From Pandoraea capi (GTDB taxonomy: Bacteria; Pseudomonadota; Gammaproteobacteria; Burkholderiales; Burkholderiaceae), in NCBI RefSeq assembly GCF_902459735.1, contig NZ_CABPRV010000008.1, forward strand, positions 229,122 to 293,121: 64,000 nt of DNA, written 5' to 3'. The position numbers and the translations under genes are program-made. Positions within the stretch are counted from its first letter, which is position 1. Each line of letters begins with the position of its first letter. Below, one piece after another: positions 57,371 to 64,000 of the stretch. Below the pieces are notes generated by a model. That model was not told where the DNA came from. It saw nothing but the letters and a program-made list of their open reading frames with translations, and did not search any database.

Positions 57371-58362
57371 CGGATCACCCTCCGGGACAGCAGCCACAGG
57401 AAGACGGGCACGCCGATCATCGCGGTGATGACACCGACCGGCAATTGCGTCGGCGCGATCACGGTGCGTGCGACCAGATCCGCGAGCATCAGCAACGCAC
57501 CGCCGCCGAGGGCCGCCGCCGGCAGCAGCATGCGCTGATCGTTGCCGAAACGCAGACGCAGGATATGCGGCACGACGAGACCGACGAAGCCAATGCTGCC
57601 CGCCGTGGTCACGGCAACGGCGGTGGCGAGCGACGCCGCCAGATAGATCCGCGCACGCAGCGGGCCGACGGCCACGCCCACGGCCTGTGCGACGGCTTCG
57701 CCGCGCAGCAGCACATTCAGACGATGCGCGACAGGGCACACGATGAGCAGCGTCACAGCGAGTGTGGAAAGGGGCAGCGAAGCGCGATCGACACCGTTCA
57801 GGTCGCCCGTCAGCCAGAACAGCATGCCCCGCAGGCTCGCGTCGGGCGCGAGCGTGAGAATCAGCGTAGCGATGGCGCCGAAGCCGGCCGCCATCATCAC
57901 GCCGGTGAGCAGCAGTTTGGTGCTGCTGTCCCGGTCGCCCGGACGCAGGAAGCTACGGTGCGACAGGCCCATCACGATGACGATGGCCGCCAGCGCTCCC
58001 GCGAAGGCGCTCGTCTGCACCCAGAAAAACGGCAGCGTGAGCGCCAGCGCGGCCAGTGCTGCGACGCCTGCGCCGCCGGAGATGCCCAGCACGTACGGAT
58101 CGGCCAGCGGGTTGCGCAATAACGTTTGCATGAGGGTACCGGCGACGGCGAGCAGGCCGCCGCAGGCGAACGCGGCCAGCGAGCGCGGCAGGCGCAGACG
58201 CCAGATCACGTCGCCCGCGAGGCCCACGTCATGTCCCAGCACCAGCGCACCGATCTCGCGCAACGAAACCGGCACGCTCCCGAGCATGAGCGACGCGACG
58301 AGCACGGCCAGCGCAATGCCGGCCAGCCCCGCCCAGATCGTGAGGGCGCGACGCAGCGTCAT
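57367..58362 (-). CDS. btuC: Cobalamin import permease BtuC (FecCD family)
   Basis: This 331-aa inner-membrane permease is predicted to have ten helices. Family text: RLPRSLAAFACGGLLAVAGT, QTLLRNPLADPYVLGISGGA, GRTCTD-equivalent LSHRSFLRPGDRDSS, LWLTGDLNG-type FWLTGDLNGVDRASL, AGSIGFVGLVVPHILRLRFG and LPVGVITAMIGVPVFLWLL. It lies 54 bp downstream of btuB and is coupled to btuD. Confidence 0.92.
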   Translation of the reverse strand: MTLRRALTIWAGLAGIALAVLVASLMLGSVPVSLREIGALVLGHDVGLAGDVIWRLRLPRSLAAFACGGLLAVAGTLMQTLLRNPLADPYVLGISGGAGVAALAALALTLPFFWVQTSAFAGALAAIVIVMGLSHRSFLRPGDRDSSTKLLLTGVMMAAGFGAIATLILTLAPDASLRGMLFWLTGDLNGVDRASLPLSTLAVTLLIVCPVAHRLNVLLRGEAVAQAVGVAVGPLRARIYLAASLATAVAVTTAGSIGFVGLVVPHILRLRFGNDQRMLLPAAALGGGALLMLADLVARTVIAPTQLPVGVITAMIGVPVFLWLLSRRVIR

Positions 58363-58416
58363 GCGTCAGCGCGCGCCACCGGGGCGCCGTCGGATGCGCG
58401 ACCGGTCATGCGCAGG

Positions 58417-60363
58417 TCAGAACTGCTTCCAGCCGAGCGAGACGTAAATCGCGCGCCCGAGGGTGTTGTAGCCATAGACCGTCTGGTAGTTCTTGTTGAA
58501 GACGTTGTCCAGATGCGCCGAAACGTACCAGGATTTGTCGATGTTGTAGCGCGCCTGAAGATTCACGAGCGTGTAGGCACCAAGATGCTGGCCTCCCGTA
58601 TCGTAACGCTCGCCGCTGTAGAAGACATCGCCGCCGACGCTGAATTTGCTGAAAAGCGTCTGCGTCACGCCGAACGAGCCATACTGCTTCGCGCGACGTG
58701 CGAGGACCTTGTCGGCGTCCAGATCGGTCGGGTTCTGACGCGTGAACGACGCCCGCACGTCCGTGCCCGTCCACTGAATCTTGCCCTGATAGGTCAATTC
58801 GAGCCCTTCCACGCGCGCCTTCGCCACGTTCGCGGCCGTGTACGGGAATACGGTCAGCGACTGAATCAGGTTCGTGTAGTTGGTGCGGAACAGCGCGAGT
58901 TTGGCCAGACCAAAGCGCTCGTCGAAGAACTGCACCGCGACCTCTTTCGAAATCGAGCGCTCCGGTTGCAGGTTCGGATTGCCGAAGCCGGGATAGAACA
59001 GCTCGTTAAAGGTCGGCGCGCGGAACCCGTCGGACGCGTTGGCCATCAGCTTCCACTGGTCGGTCAACCGGTATCCGTAGCCGACCCAGTAGCTGTTCGC
59101 GCCACCGAAGTCCGAATACATGTCGCGCCGCACGGTCGCCTGCACCTCGTGCTTCTGTGCGATCACGCCCTCGTAACCGACGTAGAACGAATCGAGATGG
59201 CGGTTGTTACGGTCGTAGTTCGTGTTGCTGTCGACGGTCTGCTCCAGCCGCGAGTAGCCGGCGATGAGCTTCTGATCCGGCAGGAAGACGTATTCGTTGG
59301 CCCAGTCGATCTGATTGCTCGACGTGTGGAAATTGCCGTTCCCGTTGCCGTTCAGATAGTTGTAGCTGTAGTCGTCGCCCTGCGTGACGGTGAAGCGCGT
59401 GCTCCACTTGTCGGTGACGTTGCCCTTCGCGTAGGCCGAGACCTGACGCACGCGGGCGTCGACATCGTTCAGGTCCGTCGGCTTGCCGAATGCACTGTCG
59501 TAGCTGCTGCTGCCGTCGCTCTGAAACAGACGGGCGCCGACTTCCCACGTATCGCCGAACTTGCGCGAGAGCGTGGCCGTCACGCTCGTGTTGTCGTCGC
59601 CGTTGCGGTTCGGATTGGCCTTGGGCGCGAAACGCGGGTCCTGTGCCGAGATGCCGTTCGTGTGAAAGCGCGAGACGTCGAGCGAGAAGCGCGTCTTGCC
59701 GTCATCGAACGACCCGGCGATACCGGCATTGGCCTGCGTGGTGTTGTTCGTCCCATAGCCGATTTCGGCGTGAGCCTTCGGCGGTCCGCCGTCGCCCTTG
59801 CGCGTGAAGATCTGGATCACGCCACCCACGGCTTGCGAGCCGTACAGCGCCGAGACGTTGCCGCGCACGATTTCGATGTGATCGATCTGCGACACCGGAA
59901 TCTGCGCGATGTTGGTCGTACCGGTCGTGGCGGAGTTGACGGGCACGCCGTCGATGAGCACGAGCGACGAATTCGACGCAGCGCCGCGCATGAAGAGGCT
60001 CGCGGAAGTGCCGAAGCCGCCGTTCTGCACGATCTCGACACCGGCCTGAGCGCGAAGCAACGATGGCAGGTCCTGCGCCTGACTGGCTTCGATCTGCGCG
60101 CGCGTGATGACCGATGTGGACGCCAGCGTATCCGCGAGCTTCTGCTCCGTGCGCGAGGCCGTCACCACGGTCGTGTTGAACGTGGCATCGGTCGATTGCG
60201 CCTGTGCGGCGGCGCTAACGGCCAGCAAGGCGGCGGCCAGCGCTACGCGATGAGGCGAGAAGATCGAGGCAGCACGCGTGTGAGCGAGCGGGCTGGCGGG
60301 TGGTATGAAGCGCGAAGCAAAGGCAGGCGCGTGCAGCGCCATTGCGCGAACGTGGGAGCGCAT
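58417..60363 (-). CDS. btuB: TonB-dependent cobalamin receptor BtuB
   Basis: This outer-membrane receptor of about 648 aa imports cobalamin and cobinamide using TonB. The long N-terminus ends with a signal core (VALAAALLAVSAAAQA). A TonB-box-like TTVVTASR is followed by the plug (SVITRAQIEASQAQDLPSLL, LVLIDGVPVNSATTG, IEIVRGNVSALYGSQAVGG) and a 22-strand barrel ending in IYVSLGWKQF. I choose the ATG at 60361-60363; GGAAG lies about 10 nt upstream. A start at MALHAPAF is possible. Control by the upstream B12 riboswitch supports the substrate. Confidence 0.92.
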   Translation of the reverse strand: MRSHVRAMALHAPAFASRFIPPASPLAHTRAASIFSPHRVALAAALLAVSAAAQAQSTDATFNTTVVTASRTEQKLADTLASTSVITRAQIEASQAQDLPSLLRAQAGVEIVQNGGFGTSASLFMRGAASNSSLVLIDGVPVNSATTGTTNIAQIPVSQIDHIEIVRGNVSALYGSQAVGGVIQIFTRKGDGGPPKAHAEIGYGTNNTTQANAGIAGSFDDGKTRFSLDVSRFHTNGISAQDPRFAPKANPNRNGDDNTSVTATLSRKFGDTWEVGARLFQSDGSSSYDSAFGKPTDLNDVDARVRQVSAYAKGNVTDKWSTRFTVTQGDDYSYNYLNGNGNGNFHTSSNQIDWANEYVFLPDQKLIAGYSRLEQTVDSNTNYDRNNRHLDSFYVGYEGVIAQKHEVQATVRRDMYSDFGGANSYWVGYGYRLTDQWKLMANASDGFRAPTFNELFYPGFGNPNLQPERSISKEVAVQFFDERFGLAKLALFRTNYTNLIQSLTVFPYTAANVAKARVEGLELTYQGKIQWTGTDVRASFTRQNPTDLDADKVLARRAKQYGSFGVTQTLFSKFSVGGDVFYSGERYDTGGQHLGAYTLVNLQARYNIDKSWYVSAHLDNVFNKNYQTVYGYNTLGRAIYVSLGWKQF

Positions 60364-60559
60364 GGTGTGGTGTGACTTCCGTAGTTTTCTTGTTGCCTTG
60401 ACCCGTTCCCCCGCAGGTCGCCGACGAAAGGGGCGCATCGGGAGCGCCGGTGACACATCGGCATGCGAACACATGCGAATACGACGGGTGGCATCGGCAC
60501 TTGAAAACGACAACACGCCACCTGCGGCTTGCGCCGGGCGGCATGATGGAATCCCCACT

Positions 60560-60787
60560 CACTTGGGCCGGTATCCGGGCTGATCATCGTCGCGCCTGAC
60601 CGGCCTTCCCGCATGCAGATGGCACACAGTGGCGATAGAGGCGAAGCGCGTTTTCGGAAACCTTTCGGGTCGAAAGAATGACTTACCGTTGCGGGGGCAG
60701 CACAGGTTAGCCAGCCCGTGTAGGGACGCGGCTCCCTGTTTCCCGTTTAACTGCGCATGCCGGGGGGCGTGCGCGAGCACCGAAGTG
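60560..60787 (-). promoter_or_regulatory. Cobalamin (B12) riboswitch upstream of btuB
   Basis: On the minus strand the conserved core CTGCCCCCGCAACGGTAAG is at 60683-60701 and the GCCACTG box at 60628-60634. A TTAAACGGGAA-type 5' segment lies near 60740. The 3' part reads GGAAGGCCGG, then GACGATGATCAGCCCGGATACC. The order and spacing match the family. The element ends about 200 nt before the chosen btuB start; B12 binding should lower btuB (and perhaps btuCD) expression. Confidence 0.93.
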
Positions 60788-60793
60788 CCGCAA

Positions 60794-60845
60794 GTGTAGG
60801 GGCCAATCGAACGAGCGTCAATGCTCGTTCGTCGGGCATTGGCCG
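60794..60845 (-). promoter_or_regulatory. btuB promoter with a large inverted repeat over the -35 box
   Basis: Minus strand -35 TTGACG (60817-60822) and -10 TACACT (60794-60799) are 17 bp apart, which places the RNA start just at the riboswitch. CGAACGAGC (60809-60817) and GCTCGTTCG (60824-60832) are perfect inverted repeats around six bases and cover the -35 box. GGCCAAT (60802-60808) and ATTGGCC (60839-60845) add an outer pair. This looks like a repressor operator. Confidence 0.65.
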
Positions 60846-60888
60846 CCGATTCCGTTAGAATGTAGGGCAATCAAGAGGACGCAGCCCG

Positions 60889-61200
60889 ATGCTCACCGAT
60901 CTCGACAATCTCACCGATAAAATGGAACAGTTGGTTGTGATCAGCCAACGTTTTCACCAACACAATCAAGCGCTGCTCGCGGAACTCGACCGTGCGCGCG
61001 CCGAATGCGACGAAACCCGCGCCGCCATCGAGCAATTGCGCACCGAACGCGACGCCTTGCGTTTGCAACGCGATCAGCTTGCCGCCAAGATCGACGAGGC
61101 TCAGGTTCGCCTGAACGCGATCCTCGAAAAGCTTCCCACGCAAAACCCCGCTGAGGGTCAGATGGATCTGCTCGGCACCCCCGGTGGAGAAAACGCATGA
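60889..61200 (+). CDS. zapB: ZapB-like cell-division coiled-coil protein
   Basis: This 103-aa protein is nearly all coiled coil (residues about 5-85: DKMEQLVVISQRFHQHNQALL, ELDRARAECDETRAAIEQL, RDQLAAKIDEAQVRLNAILE). It ends in an acidic tail, QMDLLGTPGGENA. By position upstream of zapA and by composition it is the ZapB-type partner (DUF904) that stabilises the Z-ring. AAGAGG precedes the ATG. Its stop overlaps the zapA start by 4 nt. Confidence 0.82.
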   Translation: MLTDLDNLTDKMEQLVVISQRFHQHNQALLAELDRARAECDETRAAIEQLRTERDALRLQRDQLAAKIDEAQVRLNAILEKLPTQNPAEGQMDLLGTPGGENA

Positions 61201-61508
61201 CGATCAAGCAGCTCGAAGTTCATATTCTTGAACAGTCGTACCGCCTCGCCTGCCCGCCCGAACACGAAGCCGACCTGCTCGCCTCCGTCTCGCGCGTGGA
61301 TGCCGAAATGAGCAAGGTCCGCGCGCAAAGCAGCGTGCGCGGCACCGACCGCATTGCCGTCATGGCAGCGTTGAGCCTGGCATCCGAATTGCTTGCGTTG
61401 GAAAAAAGCATTGCTGCTGGACAAGCATTCCCTGCCGAAGAAATTCAGCGTAGAATGCAAGCCATGGACGAACGACTGAGTGCCGTCATCGATCAGTATC
61501 AAAGCTGA
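61197..61508 (+). CDS. zapA: Cell division protein ZapA
   Basis: This 103-aa FtsZ-associated protein promotes bundling of FtsZ filaments. Family text: TIKQLEVHILEQSYRLACPP, ADLLASVSRVDAEMSKVRAQ, GTDRIAVMAALSLASELLAL and MQAMDERLSAVIDQYQ. The start is coupled to zapB (ATGA). 6S RNA follows, as is usual in proteobacteria. Confidence 0.93.
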   Translation: MTIKQLEVHILEQSYRLACPPEHEADLLASVSRVDAEMSKVRAQSSVRGTDRIAVMAALSLASELLALEKSIAAGQAFPAEEIQRRMQAMDERLSAVIDQYQS

Positions 61509-61540
61509 AAGACATCGGTAACTGCCTGGTCCGAAAGGTT

Positions 61541-61724
61541 AGTTTTCCCTGCCTGGTTCGCGAAAGTCATAGATTCCTTGAACCAATGATCTGTTGCAGG
61601 TTGCGGAAGTTTGTAGTGCTGGCGTGAGCGTCACTCTGTCTGATGAACCCAAAGCGCTACTAACCGCGACCACCTTGAACCTCACGGTTCAGGATGCCGG
61701 CTTAGCGGCTGAGGCGGGGACCCA
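61541..61724 (+). ncRNA. ssrS: 6S RNA
   Basis: The gene lies directly after zapA, the conserved site of ssrS. The 3' part contains CACCTTGAACCTCACGGTTC, matching the CACCUUGAACC...GGUUCA segment of known 6S RNAs. The ends can pair (CCCTGCCT at about 61547-61554 with AGGCGGGG at about 61712-61719, one G-U). The central region is partly unpaired, as required to mimic an open promoter and bind sigma-70 RNA polymerase. Exact ends are estimated. Confidence 0.85.
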
Positions 61725-61729
61725 ATGCA

Positions 61730-61769
61730 CGGCACTGCGTGATGACATTCACGCAGTGCCGTTTTTTTT
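61730..61769 (+). terminator. Intrinsic terminator after 6S RNA
   Basis: A perfect 13-bp stem (CGGCACTGCGTGA and complement, 61730-61742 with 61749-61761) with a 6-nt loop is followed by eight T. Confidence 0.93.
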
Positions 61770-61841
61770 CGTCCGGCGGTTTTGTTCTGGTTTGATGCTT
61801 GCCTCGGACCGATAGTGGGTATCGGCGCCGACGTACCGCAC

Positions 61842-61867
61842 AAAAAAAGCGACCCGCAGGTCGCTTT
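61842..61867 (-). terminator. Intrinsic terminator of the acyl-CoA dehydrogenase gene
   Basis: AAAGCGACC pairs with GGTCGCTTT (61846-61854 with 61859-61867, loop of 4). On the minus strand seven T residues follow, three of them in the stem. It lies 18 bp after the stop codon. Confidence 0.88.
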
Positions 61868-61884
61868 CATTTGCCATCAGGCGA

Positions 61885-63666
61885 TCAGAACTGCGCTTCG
61901 TTCAGCGACAGCGCCGAGTCGGCCCCCTCGGTGATCGACTGCGCAAGGCCTGGAGCCTGTGTGAGGATGTGATCCGCGAAGAAACGCGCAGTGCCGATCT
62001 TGGCGTCGTAGAACGACGGATCGGTATCGCGCAGTTTCTGCGCCGCCAACAATGCACGCCCCATCTGCCAGCCGCCGAGCACAATGCCCGCGAGCTTCAG
62101 ATACGGCACGCTGCCAGCGAACACCGCATTGGCGTTGTCCTGCGTATTCGCCAGCACGTAGTCCACCACGATGGCCAGCGCTTCGCGTCCCTTGGCAAGA
62201 CGCTCGGCCACCGGCGCGGCCACACCACCCGCCGCGCGCAGTTCGTTCTCCGTCGCCTCGATCTGCTCACACAGCGCGCGGGCCACGGCACCACGATCGC
62301 GCAGCGTCTTGCGACCGATCAGATCGTTCGCCTGAATCGCCGTCGTGCCTTCGTAGATCGGCAGAATACGCGCATCGCGATAGTACTGAGCCGCGCCCGT
62401 CTCTTCGATGAAGCCCATACCGCCATGCACCTGTACGCCGAGGCTCGTCACCTCCAGCGACATCTCCGTGCTCCAGCCCTTCACGATCGGCACGAGGAAT
62501 TCGTAGACGGCCTGCGCACGCTTGCCTGCCTCGGCATCGGCCGCGTGATGTGCGATGTCGGCCTGACCCGCCGCCACGTACGCGAGTGCGCGCGCGCCTT
62601 CCGTCAGAGCACGCATCGTCATGAGCATGCGCTTGACGTCCGGGTGATGAATGATCGACACCGCGTCGCGCGACGAGCCATCCACCGGACGGCTTTGCAG
62701 CCGGTCACGCGCATACGCCACGGCATGCTGATACGAACGCTCGGCGACGGCCACGCCTTGCATGCCGACCGCGAAACGCGCCGCGTTCATCATGATGAAC
62801 ATGTATTCGAGGCCACGGTTCTCTTCGCCGACGAGATACCCCGTCGCACCACCGTTGTCACCGAATTGCAGCACTGCCGTGGGGCTCGCCTTGATGCCGA
62901 GCTTGTGTTCGATGGACACGCAATGCACATCGTTGCGCGCACCGAGCTTACCCTCGGCGTCGACGTTGAACTTCGGCACGATGAACAGCGAGATGCCCTT
63001 GACGCCCGGGGGCGCATCGGGCGTGCGGGCGAGCACGAGGTGAACGATGTTCTCCGCCATGTCGTGTTCGCCGAACGTGATGAAAATCTTCGTGCCGAAA
63101 ATGCGATAGGTGCCGTCGGCCTCGCGCTCCGCACGGGTGCGCACCATCGCGAGATCCGACCCGGCCTGCGGCTCCGTGAGGTTCATGGTGCCGGTCCACT
63201 CGCCCGAGAGCAGCTTGGGGACGTAGAGTGCACGTTGGGCGTCGGTGCCTGCGGTGAGCAGCGCTTCGACGGCGCCGTCGGTGAGCAGCGGGCATAGCGC
63301 GAACGACAGGTTCGCCGCGTTGAGCATTTCCGTGCAGGGCGTAGCGACGAGTTTGGGCAAGCCCTGCCCGCCGAACTCCTGCGGATGCAGCACGCCCTGC
63401 CATCCCGCTTCGGAAAACTGACGGAACGCTTCCTTGAATCCCGGCGTGGTGGTGACCACACCGTCCTTCCACGTACTCGGTTGCTGGTCGCCGATGACGT
63501 TCAGCGGCGCGAGCACTTCCTGATTGAAGCGAGCCGCTTCTTCGAGCACAGCCTGTGCGACGTCGGGCGAGGCATCCTCATAACCCGGCAACGCAGCGAT
63601 GCGCGTCAGGTCCGCGAGTTCGTTCATGACGAACTGCATGTCCTTGATCGGGGCCTGATAACTCAT
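61885..63666 (-). CDS. Long-form acyl-CoA dehydrogenase (DmdC/AidB-like)
   Basis: This 593-aa FAD enzyme oxidises an acyl-CoA or acyl-CoA-like thioester and gives electrons to ETF. It has the family segments GWQGVLHPQEFGGQGLPKLV, TMNLTEPQAGSDLAMVRTRA, GTKIFITFGEHDMAENIVHL and VHGGMGFIEETGAAQYYRDA. The catalytic Glu lies in ILPIYEGTTAIQANDL. The extra C-terminal domain (about residues 460-593) makes it longer than the usual 380 aa and places it with the DmdC type. AGGAGG precedes the ATG. etfA lies upstream on the same strand, supplying the electron acceptor. Confidence 0.94.
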   Translation of the reverse strand: MSYQAPIKDMQFVMNELADLTRIAALPGYEDASPDVAQAVLEEAARFNQEVLAPLNVIGDQQPSTWKDGVVTTTPGFKEAFRQFSEAGWQGVLHPQEFGGQGLPKLVATPCTEMLNAANLSFALCPLLTDGAVEALLTAGTDAQRALYVPKLLSGEWTGTMNLTEPQAGSDLAMVRTRAEREADGTYRIFGTKIFITFGEHDMAENIVHLVLARTPDAPPGVKGISLFIVPKFNVDAEGKLGARNDVHCVSIEHKLGIKASPTAVLQFGDNGGATGYLVGEENRGLEYMFIMMNAARFAVGMQGVAVAERSYQHAVAYARDRLQSRPVDGSSRDAVSIIHHPDVKRMLMTMRALTEGARALAYVAAGQADIAHHAADAEAGKRAQAVYEFLVPIVKGWSTEMSLEVTSLGVQVHGGMGFIEETGAAQYYRDARILPIYEGTTAIQANDLIGRKTLRDRGAVARALCEQIEATENELRAAGGVAAPVAERLAKGREALAIVVDYVLANTQDNANAVFAGSVPYLKLAGIVLGGWQMGRALLAAQKLRDTDPSFYDAKIGTARFFADHILTQAPGLAQSITEGADSALSLNEAQF

Positions 63667-63810
63667 GTCGTTCCTCCTGGGGATTTCGATTGCCTTCGGA
63701 TGGTGGCGAATGCCGGATGCTTATTGTTCTATTTTTGCTGTTCGACCGATTCGGATGAAGACGCTCGCGACTCTCACGACGTCTGGCCGCATCCCCATAC
63801 GAATCGACGG

Positions 63811-63839
63811 AAACAAGCTGCGGGCGCGAGGCCCGCAGC
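63811..63839 (-). terminator. Terminator after etfA
   Basis: GCTGCGGGC pairs with GCCCGCAGC (63817-63825 with 63831-63839). On the minus strand TTGTTTCC follows. It lies about 40 bp after the etfA stop. Confidence 0.7.
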
Positions 63840-63880
63840 CGTACTGCTTTACAACGATGTCGCGCTAACCGGCGACGCGC

Positions 63881-64000
63881 TTACAGCGCGCCCGTGAGTT
63901 CCGGCACGACGGTGAACAGATCGCCCACCAGACCGTAATCGGCCACCGAGAAGATCGGTGCTTCCGGATCCTTGTTGATCGCCACGATCACCTTCGAATC
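63881..64000 (-). CDS. etfA: Electron transfer flavoprotein alpha subunit, C-terminal end only
   Basis: Only the last 39 residues and the stop are inside the window. They read [20 protein letters not shown], then [18 protein letters not shown]. This is the conserved C-terminus of EtfA, which binds FAD and carries electrons from acyl-CoA dehydrogenases to ETF-quinone oxidoreductase. It is upstream of the acyl-CoA dehydrogenase on the same strand, but a terminator lies between them. Confidence 0.9.
   Translation of the reverse strand, partial: DSKVIVAINKDPEAPIFSVADYGLVGDLFTVVPELTGAL

Noticed and set aside
58126-60375. Rightward 749-aa open frame opposite btuB
   Set aside because: Antisense shadow; btuB has the plug, barrel, TonB box and riboswitch.

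Overview
The window is GC-rich, almost fully coding chromosomal DNA of a betaproteobacterium of the order Burkholderiales. Gene content and order (hemC-hemD-hemX-hemY divergent from ppc, then argH; panC-panD; zapB-zapA followed by 6S RNA; a cobalamin salvage and uptake island) suggest Burkholderiaceae, most likely Pandoraea. The genus call is an inference from content, not from a database search.

Region 1 (1-12.1 kb) is a catabolic and transport island. A leftward set encodes an FAD-linked dehydrogenase, a Tat-exported periplasmic binding protein, a PotA-like ATPase, a fused two-module permease and a DapA-family aldolase or dehydratase cut by the window edge. A rightward set encodes an aldehyde dehydrogenase, an SDR oxidoreductase and an ACS-type MFS carrier. 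The two sets are divided by an AT-rich divergent control region with twin palindromes. A DHA2 drug exporter follows an intrinsic terminator.

Region 2 (12.1-15.4 kb) holds three unrecognised rightward ORFs (405, 479 and 69 aa) with Ser/Thr/Pro-rich N-termini. A related leader begins exactly 39 nt before each start codon. In the two long genes the Shine-Dalgarno sequence is folded into a hairpin. This is the best candidate for something undescribed.

Region 3 (15.4-37 kb) is mostly housekeeping: hemCDXY, ppc, a periplasmic chorismate mutase, argH, a decayed IS3-family element abutting gltS, an Orn/Lys/Arg decarboxylase, dcd, an Mrp-type Fe-S carrier, an OmpA-like lipoprotein, metG, and an Lrp-family regulator divergent from a DUF6356 gene.

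Region 4 (36.4-47.1 kb) holds tamA-tamB followed by a BamE-like lipoprotein (outer-membrane assembly), then DUF3460, scpA, panC, panD and an orphan ParA-like ATPase.

Region 5 (47.2-60.9 kb) is a cobalamin island: cobQ, cobU, cbiB, an L-threonine-phosphate decarboxylase, btuF, alpha-ribazole phosphatase, cobS, cobT, btuD, btuC and btuB. A B12 riboswitch and a promoter carrying a large inverted repeat lie upstream of btuB. The gene set fits cobinamide or corrinoid scavenging and nucleotide-loop assembly rather than corrin-ring synthesis.

Region 6 (60.9-64 kb) holds zapB, zapA, 6S RNA, a long-form acyl-CoA dehydrogenase and the 3' end of etfA.

No tRNA, rRNA, CRISPR array or prophage was seen.
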